From the NCBI GenBank assembly GCA_017591395.1, contig WEDG01005576.1, forward strand, positions 82,997 through 146,996: 64,000 nucleotides of DNA, read 5' to 3'. Origin of the DNA: Schistocephalus solidus. Lineage: Eukaryota > Platyhelminthes > Cestoda > Diphyllobothriidea > Diphyllobothriidae. Both the position numbers and the translations under genes were made by a program. Under the pieces are notes generated by a model. The model searched no databases, was not told the origin of the DNA, and saw nothing but the letters and a program-made list of their open reading frames with translations. The first letter of the stretch is position 1. Every line of letters begins with the position of its first letter. Of the stretch, positions 31,421-41,959 are shown one piece after another.

Positions 31421-32609
31421 CCGGATTAGGTCACCCGGCTAATCACTTGTCCTTTAGTCGTTTGATAAGTGCCCGCGCACCTAAGACAAGACTAATGTTT
31501 GACTTTGGCGGGCCGTAAGTTCGTTTGGCTGCGCTCCTCAGAATTGCGAACGCTGATAATAAGTTTAAAGCGTTACGCTCGCATCCTGACGCCTGCGCTA
31601 GCAGGCGCCTCAAGCTCGCACTCTCACACGTATTTAGCGACGGCGTGTGTCCATATCAGAGCTTTTTTGAAGAGATGACCCTCTCCCACTCTTCCCCTCT
31701 TCCATTAGTGTGCACTCTATCGAACGCCGCTCGCTGTTTGACAGCTGCCTGCCTTGTCTTCTAGACCCACGCGTTTTTCCGCGAGACAAACCTCCCACCT
31801 CTATCCTCTCCCGGTAGATTTCACTCCATGGACCCTACTCTGGGCAATTAATTGGTAGACATATATGTCGTCCGCTGTAAGTGCAGTGGAAAATAATCAT
31901 ATAGAAGACCCGGAGGAAGCAGAAATTCATATGGACGCTACCTCTGAATCGGATAAGTTAACGGTTCAAAAGTTACGTGAATAGGTCTTGCGAAACAACA
32001 TTGCACACGCACACCTATGTGAACTTTTTGGAAACAATTAAGCCATAAATACCCGAACTACCAGCTGACCCAAGAACGCTCTTGGGGCTTCGTATAAGTA
32101 GGAGGTAGCCCCTACGTGTACGGGGGAAAACGTCCACGTCGGCTTAGAAAAAAACTTCACACGCTTATGCTTAAGAATACGGTGCTTGTAGCCGGCGATT
32201 TGGAAATACAGTTGGTCATTGTCGACCTCCCGATTTATGGGAAATGAAAAACACAAATGTGGTCTATTTTAAGAAGAGAAGTGCAGCCCTTCCTTAGAAA
32301 TGCATTTCCGGTAGGCATTTATTGTGGCGACGGAAAGCCTTCCGATGTGCACGCTTTCTAAAAGTTAATTGTTAAGGAGATTATATACCCGCAAGATAAT
32401 GGAATCCAGATGGAAAGACATCAGCCTAACTAACAACAACTTTAAGAGCAAGCAGATCTTACGTCGATTTCAAGTTTTTTTTTAAAATTATTGTTGGCTT
32501 GCAGGCAACAATACAGGACCATCATCAGCTAACCTACCGCCTTCAACACAATGCGGACAGAGGGACAAGAGACGAGAAACCTTTGTACTTTTGAATTTTT
32601 AATACATTT

Positions 32610-32639
32610 TTCTGTAATGAACGTACGTTCATTACAGAA
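32610..32639. repeat. Perfect 30-bp palindrome with no spacer
   Basis: TTCTGTAATGAACGT is followed directly by its exact reverse complement. A second palindrome, GAAGACGTCTTC at 32637-32648, overlaps its right end. No flanking element was identified. Confidence 0.95.
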
Positions 32640-32874
32640 GACGTCTTCACAAAGCCAATACCTTAATAAGAAAGGTGCAGGGGGTATAAAATTCGTAGTA
32701 CGTAAAAGGATTCGAGTGGAAGACGTTAGTACCCTTTTCGCCGGTTGCCTGATATATCGATTATTCTATATCCATTAGATATACATTTTGCGGAAAAAAT
32801 AGATATAGCACAGATATACATATTTCGATTAACAGATATTTACTGGAGACCTAGTAGATATTGCTTACTATTGT

Positions 32875-32905
32875 AAGCTCGCTATAGCTATAGGGTAGCG
32901 AGCTT
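32875..32905. repeat. Hairpin with 10-bp perfect stem
   Basis: AAGCTCGCTA and TAGCGAGCTT are separated by 11 nt. Not associated with a gene, so not called a terminator. Confidence 0.8.
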
Positions 32906-33333
32906 AAGTTTTATGTTAAGTGTGCGTACAGCTTTATGAGTTCACTACCCTTCAAACTTCTTGTTAATGCGCTTAGTTACTGTCAGAGCCTGTACTTGAA
33001 TAAAACTGTCAAAGATCCTTCAACTGCCCCCCGGAAAGCTTACCACCGAACGCCGAAAACTCAGCGCAGGAACAACCACAAAACACAGCCGCAACCATTC
33101 TGTCCTGGCCATGAATATATAAATCTTGACGGCCAATCATAATTTCGCCGCTTCTTAATTTAAATATGCTGATTTAATTTGCTTGTGATAACAATTTTCC
33201 TTCGCCATTTTCCCGACATGTTGGCCCTTTTGTCCTTTAAACGCAAATTTTCCCACTAAGCATTAAGTTTTTCCAGTATATATTCGTTTTTAAGGTTTTT
33301 ATTGTTATACTACAATTCTCAAAGGATCAGTTC

Positions 33334-33968
33334 TGTAATAGACCCGTTTTAGATACGCAACGAATCCCAAATTACTGACGCCCAAATAGGAACAAGACAG
33401 TTGTGAAGGGGAAGAGTTTGGGATTATTTGGTACTAGAAATTAGAATTCTATTAGGGCTTGGTCCTGAGAGGATCCTTTTGGTGGGATCGGTTGTCCTGA
33501 GCAGATCTTTGGCAGGTCCGTAGGAGAAGGAGCGGCGATGGCTGGAGGAAGCTTCAGAGAGCGGCCTCCGGTCAAACGTGATCAGCCTTAATTGTCCTCG
33601 GTATGTATGTCGTGTTCTCCAGACGATTTGATATGTTTACATAGAATAGACCAATAGATATGCATAAATCACGCATCGTAGATCAAATACACCAATGACT
33701 GGCCAATAGGATTATCAGTACAGTTTTTATGGCCTTCCGGTCTCGATTGGTAGTAACGACGTTTTTACAGGTAGTAAAAATAGACTTCCCGACTTTTCGA
33801 GGGGCCAATATTATCAACGGTTAAAAGTGACACAAGCCAATAAGTTAAGAGAATTGACATGAAAACTTGTGCATGCTATCCAATGGGAGTGTTGGCTCCT
33901 GGCGCTTGTAATCTGCTAGTAATATGAGCTACTAGAAAAAATTGAGAAACTTTGATTCGATCTTTACA
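33334..33968 (-). repeat. gypsy-1 3' LTR (635 bp)
   Basis: Starts TGTAATAG and ends TCTTTACA on the + strand, giving inverted ends TGTAA/TTACA. It matches 55362-55385 plus 56563-57170 over its whole length, with perhaps one difference in ten by eye. It abuts a polypurine tract, as a 3' LTR should. Confidence 0.88.
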
Positions 33969-33983
33969 CTGCCCCCTCCTTTC
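33969..33983 (-). promoter_or_regulatory. gypsy-1 polypurine tract (plus-strand primer site)
   Basis: On the minus strand, GAAAGGAGGGGGCAG lies immediately before the LTR start TGTAAAG. Such a tract primes second-strand DNA synthesis in LTR elements and marks the 3' LTR boundary. Confidence 0.8.
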
Positions 33984-34059
33984 TAAAGTTATCATTGTCC
34001 CCAGCGAACTCAGTGTCTTCTCACGGACGTAAGGGGTCCCTCGATTTTTGAGGGTTATA

Positions 34060-34420
34060 AAGCAGTGGCATTGCGGTTTCTTCTCACCTATGTGTAGGAT
34101 TTCAACTCAACTATCGAACCCCTCACGATCCACGCAACACACTACATCACCTGGTTGTTCTGTTCTGTGGTCTCCATTGGCTGTCCCCCAGTGTAAGTCG
34201 ATTAAACTGAACCGTGAATTCAGATGTGTAAGGTCGATTTTCGATCTTGAATTAAGCAGATCGTATCAGAGAGCATTCTGGTGAAGGTATATGGCCCTGG
34301 CCAGTCCATTACTAACTTACTTGGTAATCCCTGGGGAGTCGCATTTTCCCTGAGCCACATGATGTCACCAACATCATAGGGACACTCGTGGGTCAGCCTG
34401 TCACAGTGTTCCTTTTTAGA
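34060..34420 (-). pseudogene. gypsy-1 pol C-terminus (GPY/F-like module and tail)
   Basis: Minus-strand frames near 34280-34420 read ECPYDVGDIMWL and, after a break, MDWPG-P, matching the end of gypsy integrases where Y-VGD-VW precedes WTGPY. Then LSDTICLIQ follows, as in the tail usually reading LSD-TY-I. Stops and shifts are present. LINE B1 separates this part from the integrase core at 35706. Confidence 0.72.
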
Positions 34421-35705
34421 ATTTAGAATTTAGAATTTATATTTGGTTAGCACCGGGAAGGTACTGTCTAAGCAAACATTAGTAACGAAATAAAGTTATG
34501 ACAATGTGTGCAGATAAAATGTACAAATTCATAAATTGTCCTGCTATGTCAACAGTTAGCAATGTTTTAAAATTAATGGTGAACTAGAAAAAAATAGGCA
34601 GTGAAAAAAACTCCTACCATGAAAATGGAGGCAGAGTTCAATAGGCCTTCATTTTCGAATAGAAGGTAGGAGAAAAAAACTGCTTAGGAAAAAATAGTCA
34701 GGTGGTAGAATAGGGTAATACTGCAGTAGCATTTCAGAATGAGATAATGAAACGTCGAGGTGATTCGTTCTTGATCACTTAGGCGTATGAAACAGAATCT
34801 CACGAAAAATGCGTCAATGAACTTAAGTCCTCAGCATCATAGGATCCAGAATTGAATTCTGATGATGGTTAGTATCCAAAGAAACCGCAGCATTTAAGAC
34901 TGTGGACCACCGAATTTGTACGTCCGAATGACGTCATCGTTTGGAGGACGGGTGATATAAGGAGACATTATAGTTCATGGGCGTCTCCAGGTAGCGTAAA
35001 TATAGTTTCAAGAGGGTTACTCAAATTCCCGATGGTCCTTTCTCCGGAGTCATGGGGAAAGCTACTGGGAAAAAGATGAGGAAAATAAAAGGTTAATAGA
35101 ATCAGTGTTAAGATAAATGTGCAGTCTTCGCTTGAATGCAGATAGACTAGTTAACGACCTTATTTCAATTGGCAAGTTATTCCAAAGAAAAACTATACCT
35201 AGAAGCAAAGAAGAGAGAGCGTTTACACGTGGAGGATGCAGGGGAGGTATAATTAGTTCAGAATTTCTTAGGTTATAAGGAAGACTAACGGGGGTAATGA
35301 CAGAAAGCTTTGGGAGAGTTGAACTATTATTAAGACGAAAAAAAGGAGACAAAAGCCTGTTTCCAAGTCTCTTGACCCAAAGAAATTTTAAGCTTCGTTA
35401 GCTGGCATCTTGTTGAGTAGGAAGTAGTTAAAAAGAGTCGGATATAGGAGTTTTTTTGGTGAAATTTCTTTGAACATTTTCAATTTTTGAACGGCTAGAT
35501 TCGTTCATCAAAACCGAAGAAAGGACAGCAAAATTCGAGAATGGGAAGTACAAACATACGATAAAGTCTTAATTTAATTTCAGGAAGGTAGAAATTATAA
35601 GAAATAAAGCCGCAAATCTGAGCAGCTTTGGCCGTAATTTTATCGGCATGAGGCGAAAGATCTAATTTATTGGTGTAGCTTAAGCCCAAGTAACTCTGGG
35701 CTCCT
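34421..35705 (-). mobile_element. LINE B copy B1, 5'-truncated, inserted in gypsy-1 integrase
   Basis: Minus strand, from 35700 down: the end of RT with LYRMFVLPILEFCCPFFG and, after breaks, FLWNNLPIEIRS, then a 600-bp 3' UTR ending in three copies of a TTCTAAA-type unit at 34421-34440. The same 3' UTR recurs at 37399, 39887, 59325 and 61546. RT ends of this wording are CR1/Jockey-like. The copy is broken by frameshifts. Confidence 0.82.
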
Positions 35706-36490
35706 TGTTAGTGTATTCGTGCTTCCTCGGTGGCTATACGCATCTTCTTGTGCAATGCAGCGACATAAGAACCAACCGGTATTTGGTTATTCTCAAGAGG
35801 TACCTGTAGGTCTTCTGGTATTTGCATTTCCCGGCCACATGTGAATGCGAAAGGCGTCTGCTCTGTCGGCGAGTGAATCGTGGAGTGGTATGCAAGCATG
35901 CACGCTGGCAATGCATCATCCCACGTGAAGGGATCATGGCGATCCATAAAATCCTTTAGTAAACCAACTAGCATCCTATTTGTCCGCTCCACTTGACCGT
36001 TACCTTGCAAGTGGTAAGTCGTGGTGCTCGTCTTATTGACCTTTTATTATTTACATAGTCTGTGAAGAACCACGTTTTCAAACGAAGACCCTCGGTCCGA
36101 ATGGATCTTTCATGGTGCGCCCGATCTACATACCCACTTTTTAAATATGGCCGTGGCAACAGTTTCAGCCGAAATGTTGGGCAGGGGTTCCAATTCAGCC
36201 ATTTTGGTAAAAAAGTCAACCATCACTAGAATATATCGGTTACCTAGAACTGATGACAGTAACGGTGCATCTTAGCCAACGCTCATACGTTCGTTGGGGT
36301 ATCCCGTCAGAATTGGCTGAAGAGCAGCCCTATTCAACTGTCGTGACAATTTGATCTGATTGCACAGGGTGCAATACCTTATAAACTTCCACACAGACCA
36401 CTTTAAGTTAGGCCAATTGTATCGGCACCTTAGGGCCCACTCGGTCTAATTGATGCCTACGTGCCCCAATTGTGAATGGATTCATTCAAG
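35706..36490 (-). pseudogene. gypsy-1 integrase (HHCC zinc site and DDE core), broken
   Basis: On the minus strand the zinc region has HSQLGHVG and later CTLC (36360-36480). The core follows with MVDFFTK (first Asp, near 36220), IHSDRGSSF (second Asp, near 36100) and NGQVERTNR (Glu, near 35990), then PFTWDDALP and FAFTCGRE. All three catalytic residues are still readable, but two adjacent stops lie between the second and third, so the gene is dead. Integrase joins retroelement DNA to the chromosome. Confidence 0.85.
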
Positions 36491-36884
36491 AACCTCGTCT
36501 TCCATGGATAATTGTAGGAGAATACGTCACGGGTATTTCTCCCCATCTCAATAGAACAAAACGTCATTATCCATAAAGAGTTTGTTCCACACCGTGTGCA
36601 AGCAACGCGTCTCATATCTATGGCCTCTCAGTTCAACTGCACTAAGTGCTCTAGAACCATTTAACTTCCTATGGTATTTCCGGCAAATATAAAGGTCTTC
36701 TTGCTGAGCTTCCGCCTAAAGACGGCTTTGGTCGTCGTGTAGGGACACGGTACTAATGTTAATGTCTGTACATGATGGACATTCACCTCGAGGACAGTAA
36801 GGTTTCTGAGCAAAGACATTGGCCTTATTGTGCTGACGTCCTGGACGGTATATGCACTCAAACTTCTACCCGGCTAGTCTCTCT
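36491..36884 (-). pseudogene. gypsy-1 RNase H to integrase linker, degenerate
   Basis: Lies between two recognisable pol domains on the same strand. No motif is clear; assignment rests on position. Confidence 0.5.
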
Positions 36885-37398
36885 TGCCCCCTTACAACCT
36901 ATCCTTCAGCATTCTTAAAGTTCCGCAACCAGGTCAGAGAGCTATGATCCATGCGCACGATGAAGGGCCGCTATTGGAGGAATCGCCGTCATTCTTCCAC
37001 GAAGTGGGTGAGTACGAGCATCTTTCTTCTGGTCACGCAGTAAAGGCGTTCTGCATTCGTCAGAGATCGGCTTAGATACTGAATAATGCACTCTATACCA
37101 CCTGGTTGTTTCTGAGATAGGATATCGCCTATGACAGTGTCACTAGCATGGGTACCTAGAACAAATTTCCAAGCGTCATTGCAAATGTCGGGAAACTGAA
37201 ACTGGAGTGGTGCACAAATTATCCATCAATTTCTGTAAGCTATTAGTACGATCAACAGTCCGCTTAAATTGTACGTCTTTCTGGGTCATTTTGTGAAGCG
37301 GGTCGGCTATATGAGCATAGTCTTTGATAAATCTTTTATAGTAAGAAGCTCGTCCTAGAAAACTGCGGACTGCAGTTACATCCGTAGGGGTGGGCCAC
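36885..37398 (-). pseudogene. gypsy-1 RT connection and RNase H
   Basis: Minus strand: WPTPTDVTAVRSFLG and SYYKRFIKDYAHIA (about 37280-37395) form the end of RT. Then come IGDILSQKQ, LSRSLTNAERLYCVTRR and FIVRMDHSSLTWL (about 36900-37150), the RNase H core of gypsy elements. The Asp of MDHSSL is kept. A stop lies after FVEE. LINE B2 separates this from the preceding RT piece at 39691. Confidence 0.85.
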
Positions 37399-37905
37399 TT
37401 TTTTAATTAAGAATTTATATTTGGATAGCACCGGCAAGGCACTGTCTAAACAAACATTAGTAACGAAATAAAGTCATGAAAATGTGTGCAGATAAACTGT
37501 ACAAATACTTAATAATGTAAACAGAACATGTCCTGCTAGGACAACAGTTAGTGCTGGTTTGAGATTAATAGTGAACTAGAAAGATAGGCAGTGAAAAATA
37601 ACTCCTACCTTAAAAATGGAGGCAGAGTTCAACAGGCCTTCATTTTCGAATAGAAGGTAGGAGAAAAAACTGCTTAAGAATATAAGGTCAGGTGGTATAG
37701 TAGGGTAATACTGCAGTAGCATTTCAGAATGAGATAATGAAACGTCGAGATTATTCGTTCTTGATCACTTAGGCTTATGAAAAATATCTCTTCAAAATGT
37801 GTCAATGAACTTGAGACCTCAACATCTTAGGATCCACAATCGGATTCTGATTATGGTAAGTATCCATCGAAACGGCAGCATTTTGGACTGTGGACCACCG
37901 AATGT

Positions 37906-39535
37906 CGAAAGAGTCGAAAACTCCAGGTTAAAAGAGTCGAAATCGCCAGGACAGGACGAGCTTCCATCCAAGCTTCTGAAAGAACTCGCCAATGAACTTT
38001 CCGCCCCTCTGTCAGTGCTCTTTCAAAAGTCATTTGACTCCGGAACACTTCCTTTCGATTTGATGCTGGCACATATAACTCCCTCGTACAAAAGCGGTTG
38101 CAGGGCGTCAGTGACAAACTACAGGCCCATAAGCTTGACATGCATCCTTGGCAAGATTATGGAAAGGATCATCAAGAGCGAATTGGTGAAATTCCTAGAG
38201 ACTCATAATTTGTTATCAAGCTGTCAACACGGGTTCAGAAAAGGAAGATCATGCACAACGAATTTGCTGTTTTCGCTCCAGAGGTGGATCCAAGCACTTG
38301 AAGATAGACACGCGGTTCACATTGCCTTTATTGACTTTCAAAAGGCCTTCGATACTGTGCCGCACGAGTGATTGGATTGAAAACTTCCTCGTGGGTCGGC
38401 GCCAGGTTGTGTGCATCGGCCAAGAGAGGTCAAGTTCTGCTGCGGTCGAGAGTGGGGTTCCTCAGGGTTCAGTACTAGGGCCAATACTGTTTTTAATATA
38501 CGTGAACGATTGTGTCAGGAATCTCGACTGTGAAGCAGCAATGTTTGCCGATGACATTAAAATCTGGAATGTAATCCAGAGCCCTGCTGACGAAGATAAA
38601 CTGCAGATCAACCTAACTCGGTTGGAGGAGTGGTCGAATCATTGGCTTTTGCGGTTCAACGTCGATAAGTGTACAATACTTCGCTTAGGCAACCCATCTG
38701 GATCTGCCGAAAGTAGAAGCTACTTTCTCAACGGTGAAGCCTTAAAAAGACGTGGAAACCCAAAGGACCTTGGTGTGCTGACGACCACCACCTTAAAACC
38801 ATCGTCTCACTGCTCGAAAGTGGCGAAGAGCGCAATTTCGGTGTTGCATGCCATCAGACGAGCCTTTTTGGATTTCGATGAAGATCTTTTGCTAAGACTT
38901 TTGGAACATTCATTAGGCCGCATTTGGAATATGCTATGCAAGCCTGGAAACCCTGGACAGTTCAAGATCAGAACTGCCTCGAAAGAGTACAGAGGAAAGC
39001 CACCAAAATGGTTAGAAGTCAAAGCTCCTTGCCATATCCAACCCGCCTAATGAATCTTAATCTGTTCCCTTTGAGTTATAGGCAAATGCGTGGTGATCTC
39101 CTGCAGACATTCCGCATTGTGAAGGGATTGGATTGTTGCCTGGAATTCTCGGACTTCTTTGAATTTGCCGCCACGACCCATCTCCGAGGTCACCCATTGA
39201 AACTGCGTGTCCAGCAGGCGAGACTGGATGTGCGCAAGTTCTCCTTCTCTGTCAGAGTGGTTAAACCATGGAATGCCCTCCCTGAAGACGTTGTGATGTC
39301 ACCATCGCTGGAAAGCTTTAAAAGGAACCTTGACAGTTTTATGTTCCAAAACGAGCCTGAGCGATGAGGAATTTATCTTAACCCTCGAGAGTCGTGCACC
39401 ACTTGTCATATTTTATGACCGCCTTTTGTACCTTTGCAACCCACACGGTTTCTCTGTATACCGCACTTAATTTTACGTTACAAATAGGGTACTCAAAGGC
39501 CCATGCCTATTTCCCTCAATAAATTGAATTGAATT
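37906..39535 (+). mobile_element. LINE A copy A1 (CR1-like), 5'-truncated, nested in LINE B2
   Basis: Flanked by gaatgt at 37900-37905 and 39536-39541, a likely 6-bp target duplication. It starts inside RT with a 22-bp near-duplicate (gaaagagtcgaaaactccagg, then aaaagagtcgaaatcgccagg). It carries RT fingers (KLLKELANELSAPLSVLFQK), NYRPISLTC, FQKAFDTVPHE, then a deletion of about 65 bp relative to A2. GVPQGSVLGPILF and MFADDIKIWN (catalytic) follow, then the C-terminal region to 39367. The 3' end has a hairpin and a ttgaa-type tail. A one-base loss near 38890 shifts the frame. Nearly identical to A2, so a young family. Confidence 0.88.
37930..39367 (+). pseudogene. LINE A1 reverse transcriptase and C-terminal domain, frameshifted
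   Basis: Three overlapping frames carry one RT in order: fingers and palm start (to 38371), catalytic FADD and thumb (38298-39050), and the CR1-type end (38924-39367) with LERVQRKATKM, MRGDLLQTFRI, LRGHPLKLR and WNALPEDVV. It would copy LINE RNA at a nicked target, but the deletion at 38368 and the T loss near 38890 break it. Confidence 0.85.
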
Positions 39536-39690
39536 GAATGTCCACGTCCGAATGACTTCCTCGTTTGGATGACTGGTGATATAAGGAGACAATCCTGGTT
39601 CATGGGGACTCGAGGTAGCGAAATATAGTTTCAAGAGGGTCACTTAAATTCCCGATGGTTCATTATCCGAGTCATGGGGAAAGCTTAAAA

Positions 39691-39886
39691 ATGGATTTGC
39701 CTCACTTTCTCCTCATCCGTTTCTTTTCCAGAGGCAGAGACTACATGCTGTTAAAACTTGATACGAGGTCTTATGAAAACACACTTACAGGGCTTAAGGG
39801 TAAGACCAGCCTGTTGGAGACTGAGAAACACGGCTCAGACATGGTTAATATGGCTATCAAAATCCTTACCAAGAACAACTATATTC
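39691..39886 (-). pseudogene. gypsy-1 RT fragment immediately after the catalytic YxDD site
   Basis: Minus strand: NIVVLGKDFDSH, one stop, then LQQAGLTLKPCKC, IKF and TDEEKV. This is the stretch that follows YxDD in gypsy RTs. It begins at the last Asn/Asp of the catalytic motif, where the + strand LINE B copy is inserted at 39887, and continues across B2 into WPTPTDV at 37395. Confidence 0.82.
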
Positions 39887-40640
39887 TGATTCTATTAACC
39901 TCTTATCTTCCTCATCTTTTCCCAGTAGCTTTTCCCATGACTCGGAGAAAGGACCATAGGGAATTTAGGTGGTCCTCTTGAAACTATTTTTTATCTACCT
40001 TGAGTCGCCCTTGAACCACGATGTCTCCTTATATCACCAGTCATCCAAACGATGAAGTCATTCGGACATACAAATTCGGTGGTCCACAGTCTAAAATGCT
40101 GCCATTTCTTTGTATACTTACCATCATCACAATTTGATTCTGGATCCTAAGGTCGTGTGCAAATAACCACCAATTATTTGCTCTCCAACTTGGACAATTT
40201 GATCTTCGTTACCACTTCACTAGGACTGATCCGGACAATACTGTTTCAACTGCATGTACATACTTGCTTCCTGCTCATCTGGAATTCTTTCTTGTGCCGA
40301 AATTCGTCATAAAACGGATCAAATTGGAATTTGTTTATCATCTTATTCAAGTTGACTGCGCAGGCTCTGCACCAATAAAAACTGAGAACCACTCAGGGAA
40401 CCAAACGTGTACAACCTCGTGAAGATCTGAAGTTATCCAGGACCTTCGATATCTCCGAACGGCTGAGTCGTTCCTGAATATCCTTCATACCGTTTATAGT
40501 ATTTTTCAAAAGCGTTTTTGAACAAGTATAAACATTTTTGCTCATATTGCATTAAATACTCGCCATACTCCAAAGCCAGTCGGAAATTTTCGTTATACGC
40601 TCAAAGGAGAACATACTTTTTCGCAGTGTTTTTAACATTT

Positions 40641-41657
40641 ATGGACTCAAAACAATTGTTTGCTAGCAACAGAACCAGTCACGGAACTTCCTTTAAAGGA
40701 AAGCCTGTTGAGCTGGCTTCGACATCCACGACTGGCACTCCATCAGTTTATACTTGTAACCAAAAACCAGCAAAGCGCGCAAAAAGCGTAATGGCAGCCA
40801 AATCCGTTGGCTACGAGGACGAATCTTGCGTTGGATGTTCTTATATTTTACTAAGAGTTCAAAAACTGGAAAATGAGCTTGCAGACTTAAGGAAGCTCTT
40901 GCAAGATAACATTACTCGACGAAATACGCTTAGCAATATTCCAGTTAAAAAGGCAGTGACTAAAGCACGAAAAGTATCAAAAACTACAACTGGTTACAGC
41001 TCACAATGTTCGGACGCGATTACCCATAACGACCGGATAACAGGAGCACAGTCTCTGAATCCTACGGACGACGACCAGAGCAAACCACAAATCTCATCCT
41101 GCTATCTTGGGTGTTATAAAGAGCCCGTAGTTGAATCCGAAGAAACAAACGCGTGGCAAGCTGCAATGGGGAAACACCACAACAGGAGGACAAAGTCACA
41201 ATCAACTCTGATGGATTCATTGAAGCCTTCAGATGAGAGTTTGGTCAGAGGTAGACTTAATCCCAACGAGAGCTCTGTAAACCGTTCTCGTGCCCCTAAG
41301 GAGAACTCAGGAGGAAGCGAAAATTCCAAGTACCAGGATCGACAACAGTGTTTAGTTATTCAGGGTTTGCACGAGTCAACTGCAGTCCGACCAGAAGACC
41401 GTGTCACCGAAGACCTTGCTTCGTTTAATGGCCTCCTAAACCAGTTGCTCCCACCGGGCGTGGAAGTAAAAGTTATTAAAGCATTCCGGATCGGCAAAAA
41501 GTCTGAAGACAGCCTAGGAACGCCGCGACCGCGACCGCTGAAAATAATGCTAGAGAGCAAAGACCAAATCAAGGCGATCCTATCCAAAAAAACTAACCTA
41601 CGTCACTCGCATAAAGAGGTTTTTTTCAACCGGACTACTCCCCTGCGGAAAGGCTGA
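40641..41657 (+). CDS. LINE A2 ORF1 protein (RNA-binding/chaperone-type), 338 aa, frameshifted near its end
   Basis: Starts at ATG 40641 (MDSKQLFAS); the open frame extends further 5' without an ATG. Order: Ser/Thr-rich N-terminus, CVGC followed by a short coiled coil (LLRVQKLENELADLRKLL, about residues 72-90), a charged low-complexity middle, then a conserved block with LVIQGLHES, IKAFRIGKK and RPRPLKIML shared with LINE G and A0. The last 50 or so codons (ERLKRRELVLEL onward) continue in another frame after a T run at 41620-41626, consistent with loss of one T. ORF1 proteins of this type coat LINE RNA; function is inferred from position. Confidence 0.8.
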   Translation: MDSKQLFASNRTSHGTSFKGKPVELASTSTTGTPSVYTCNQKPAKRAKSVMAAKSVGYEDESCVGCSYILLRVQKLENELADLRKLLQDNITRRNTLSNIPVKKAVTKARKVSKTTTGYSSQCSDAITHNDRITGAQSLNPTDDDQSKPQISSCYLGCYKEPVVESEETNAWQAAMGKHHNRRTKSQSTLMDSLKPSDESLVRGRLNPNESSVNRSRAPKENSGGSENSKYQDRQQCLVIQGLHESTAVRPEDRVTEDLASFNGLLNQLLPPGVEVKVIKAFRIGKKSEDSLGTPRPRPLKIMLESKDQIKAILSKKTNLRHSHKEVFFNRTTPLRKG

Positions 41658-41959
41658 AACGCCGGGAACTTGTCTTGGAACTACAATCAAGACTGAAGGC
41701 TGGCGAACACAATCTGGCTATTTTCAAGGGGAAGGTAGTTCAAAAAGAATACGAATTTTCCATTGAACCAACCGATTGTTCTGAGGACAACGGCAGCCAC
41801 CCTCACTAACGCCAAAACCATCAGGGAACCAATTGCCCAAAGAGATGTCAGAACTGATTCCGTAACGCCCAGCGTTCTCACTAAAGAAACCAGAGTTACC
41901 GAAAATCATCACGAAACGGAAAAAGACATACGACCTTGACGTTAGAGGAGACGCAGTTG

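Larger units (their letters stand above)
31421..33333. other. Sequence between gypsy-2 and the antisense gypsy; nothing coding recognised
   Basis: Contains the 30-bp palindrome at 32610-32639 and a 10-bp perfect hairpin (32875-32884 with 32896-32905). No protein domain or RNA gene was recognised. Confidence 0.5.
37399..39690 (-). mobile_element. LINE B copy B2 (3' UTR), split by LINE A1, inserted in gypsy-1 pol
   Basis: Parts 37399-37905 and 39536-39690 together give the LINE B 3' UTR seen at 34421-35060. The 5' end stops at aaagct (39690). Gypsy RT reading ...EEKVRQI ends just beyond 39690 and resumes as WPTPTDV below 37398, so B2 lies inside gypsy pol. Confidence 0.82.

Noticed and set aside
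33334..33968. A MITE or SINE family, since a second copy exists 23 kb away
   Set aside because: The polypurine tract and gypsy pol end on one side, gag on the inner side of the other copy, and TGTAA/TTACA ends all fit LTRs of one element.
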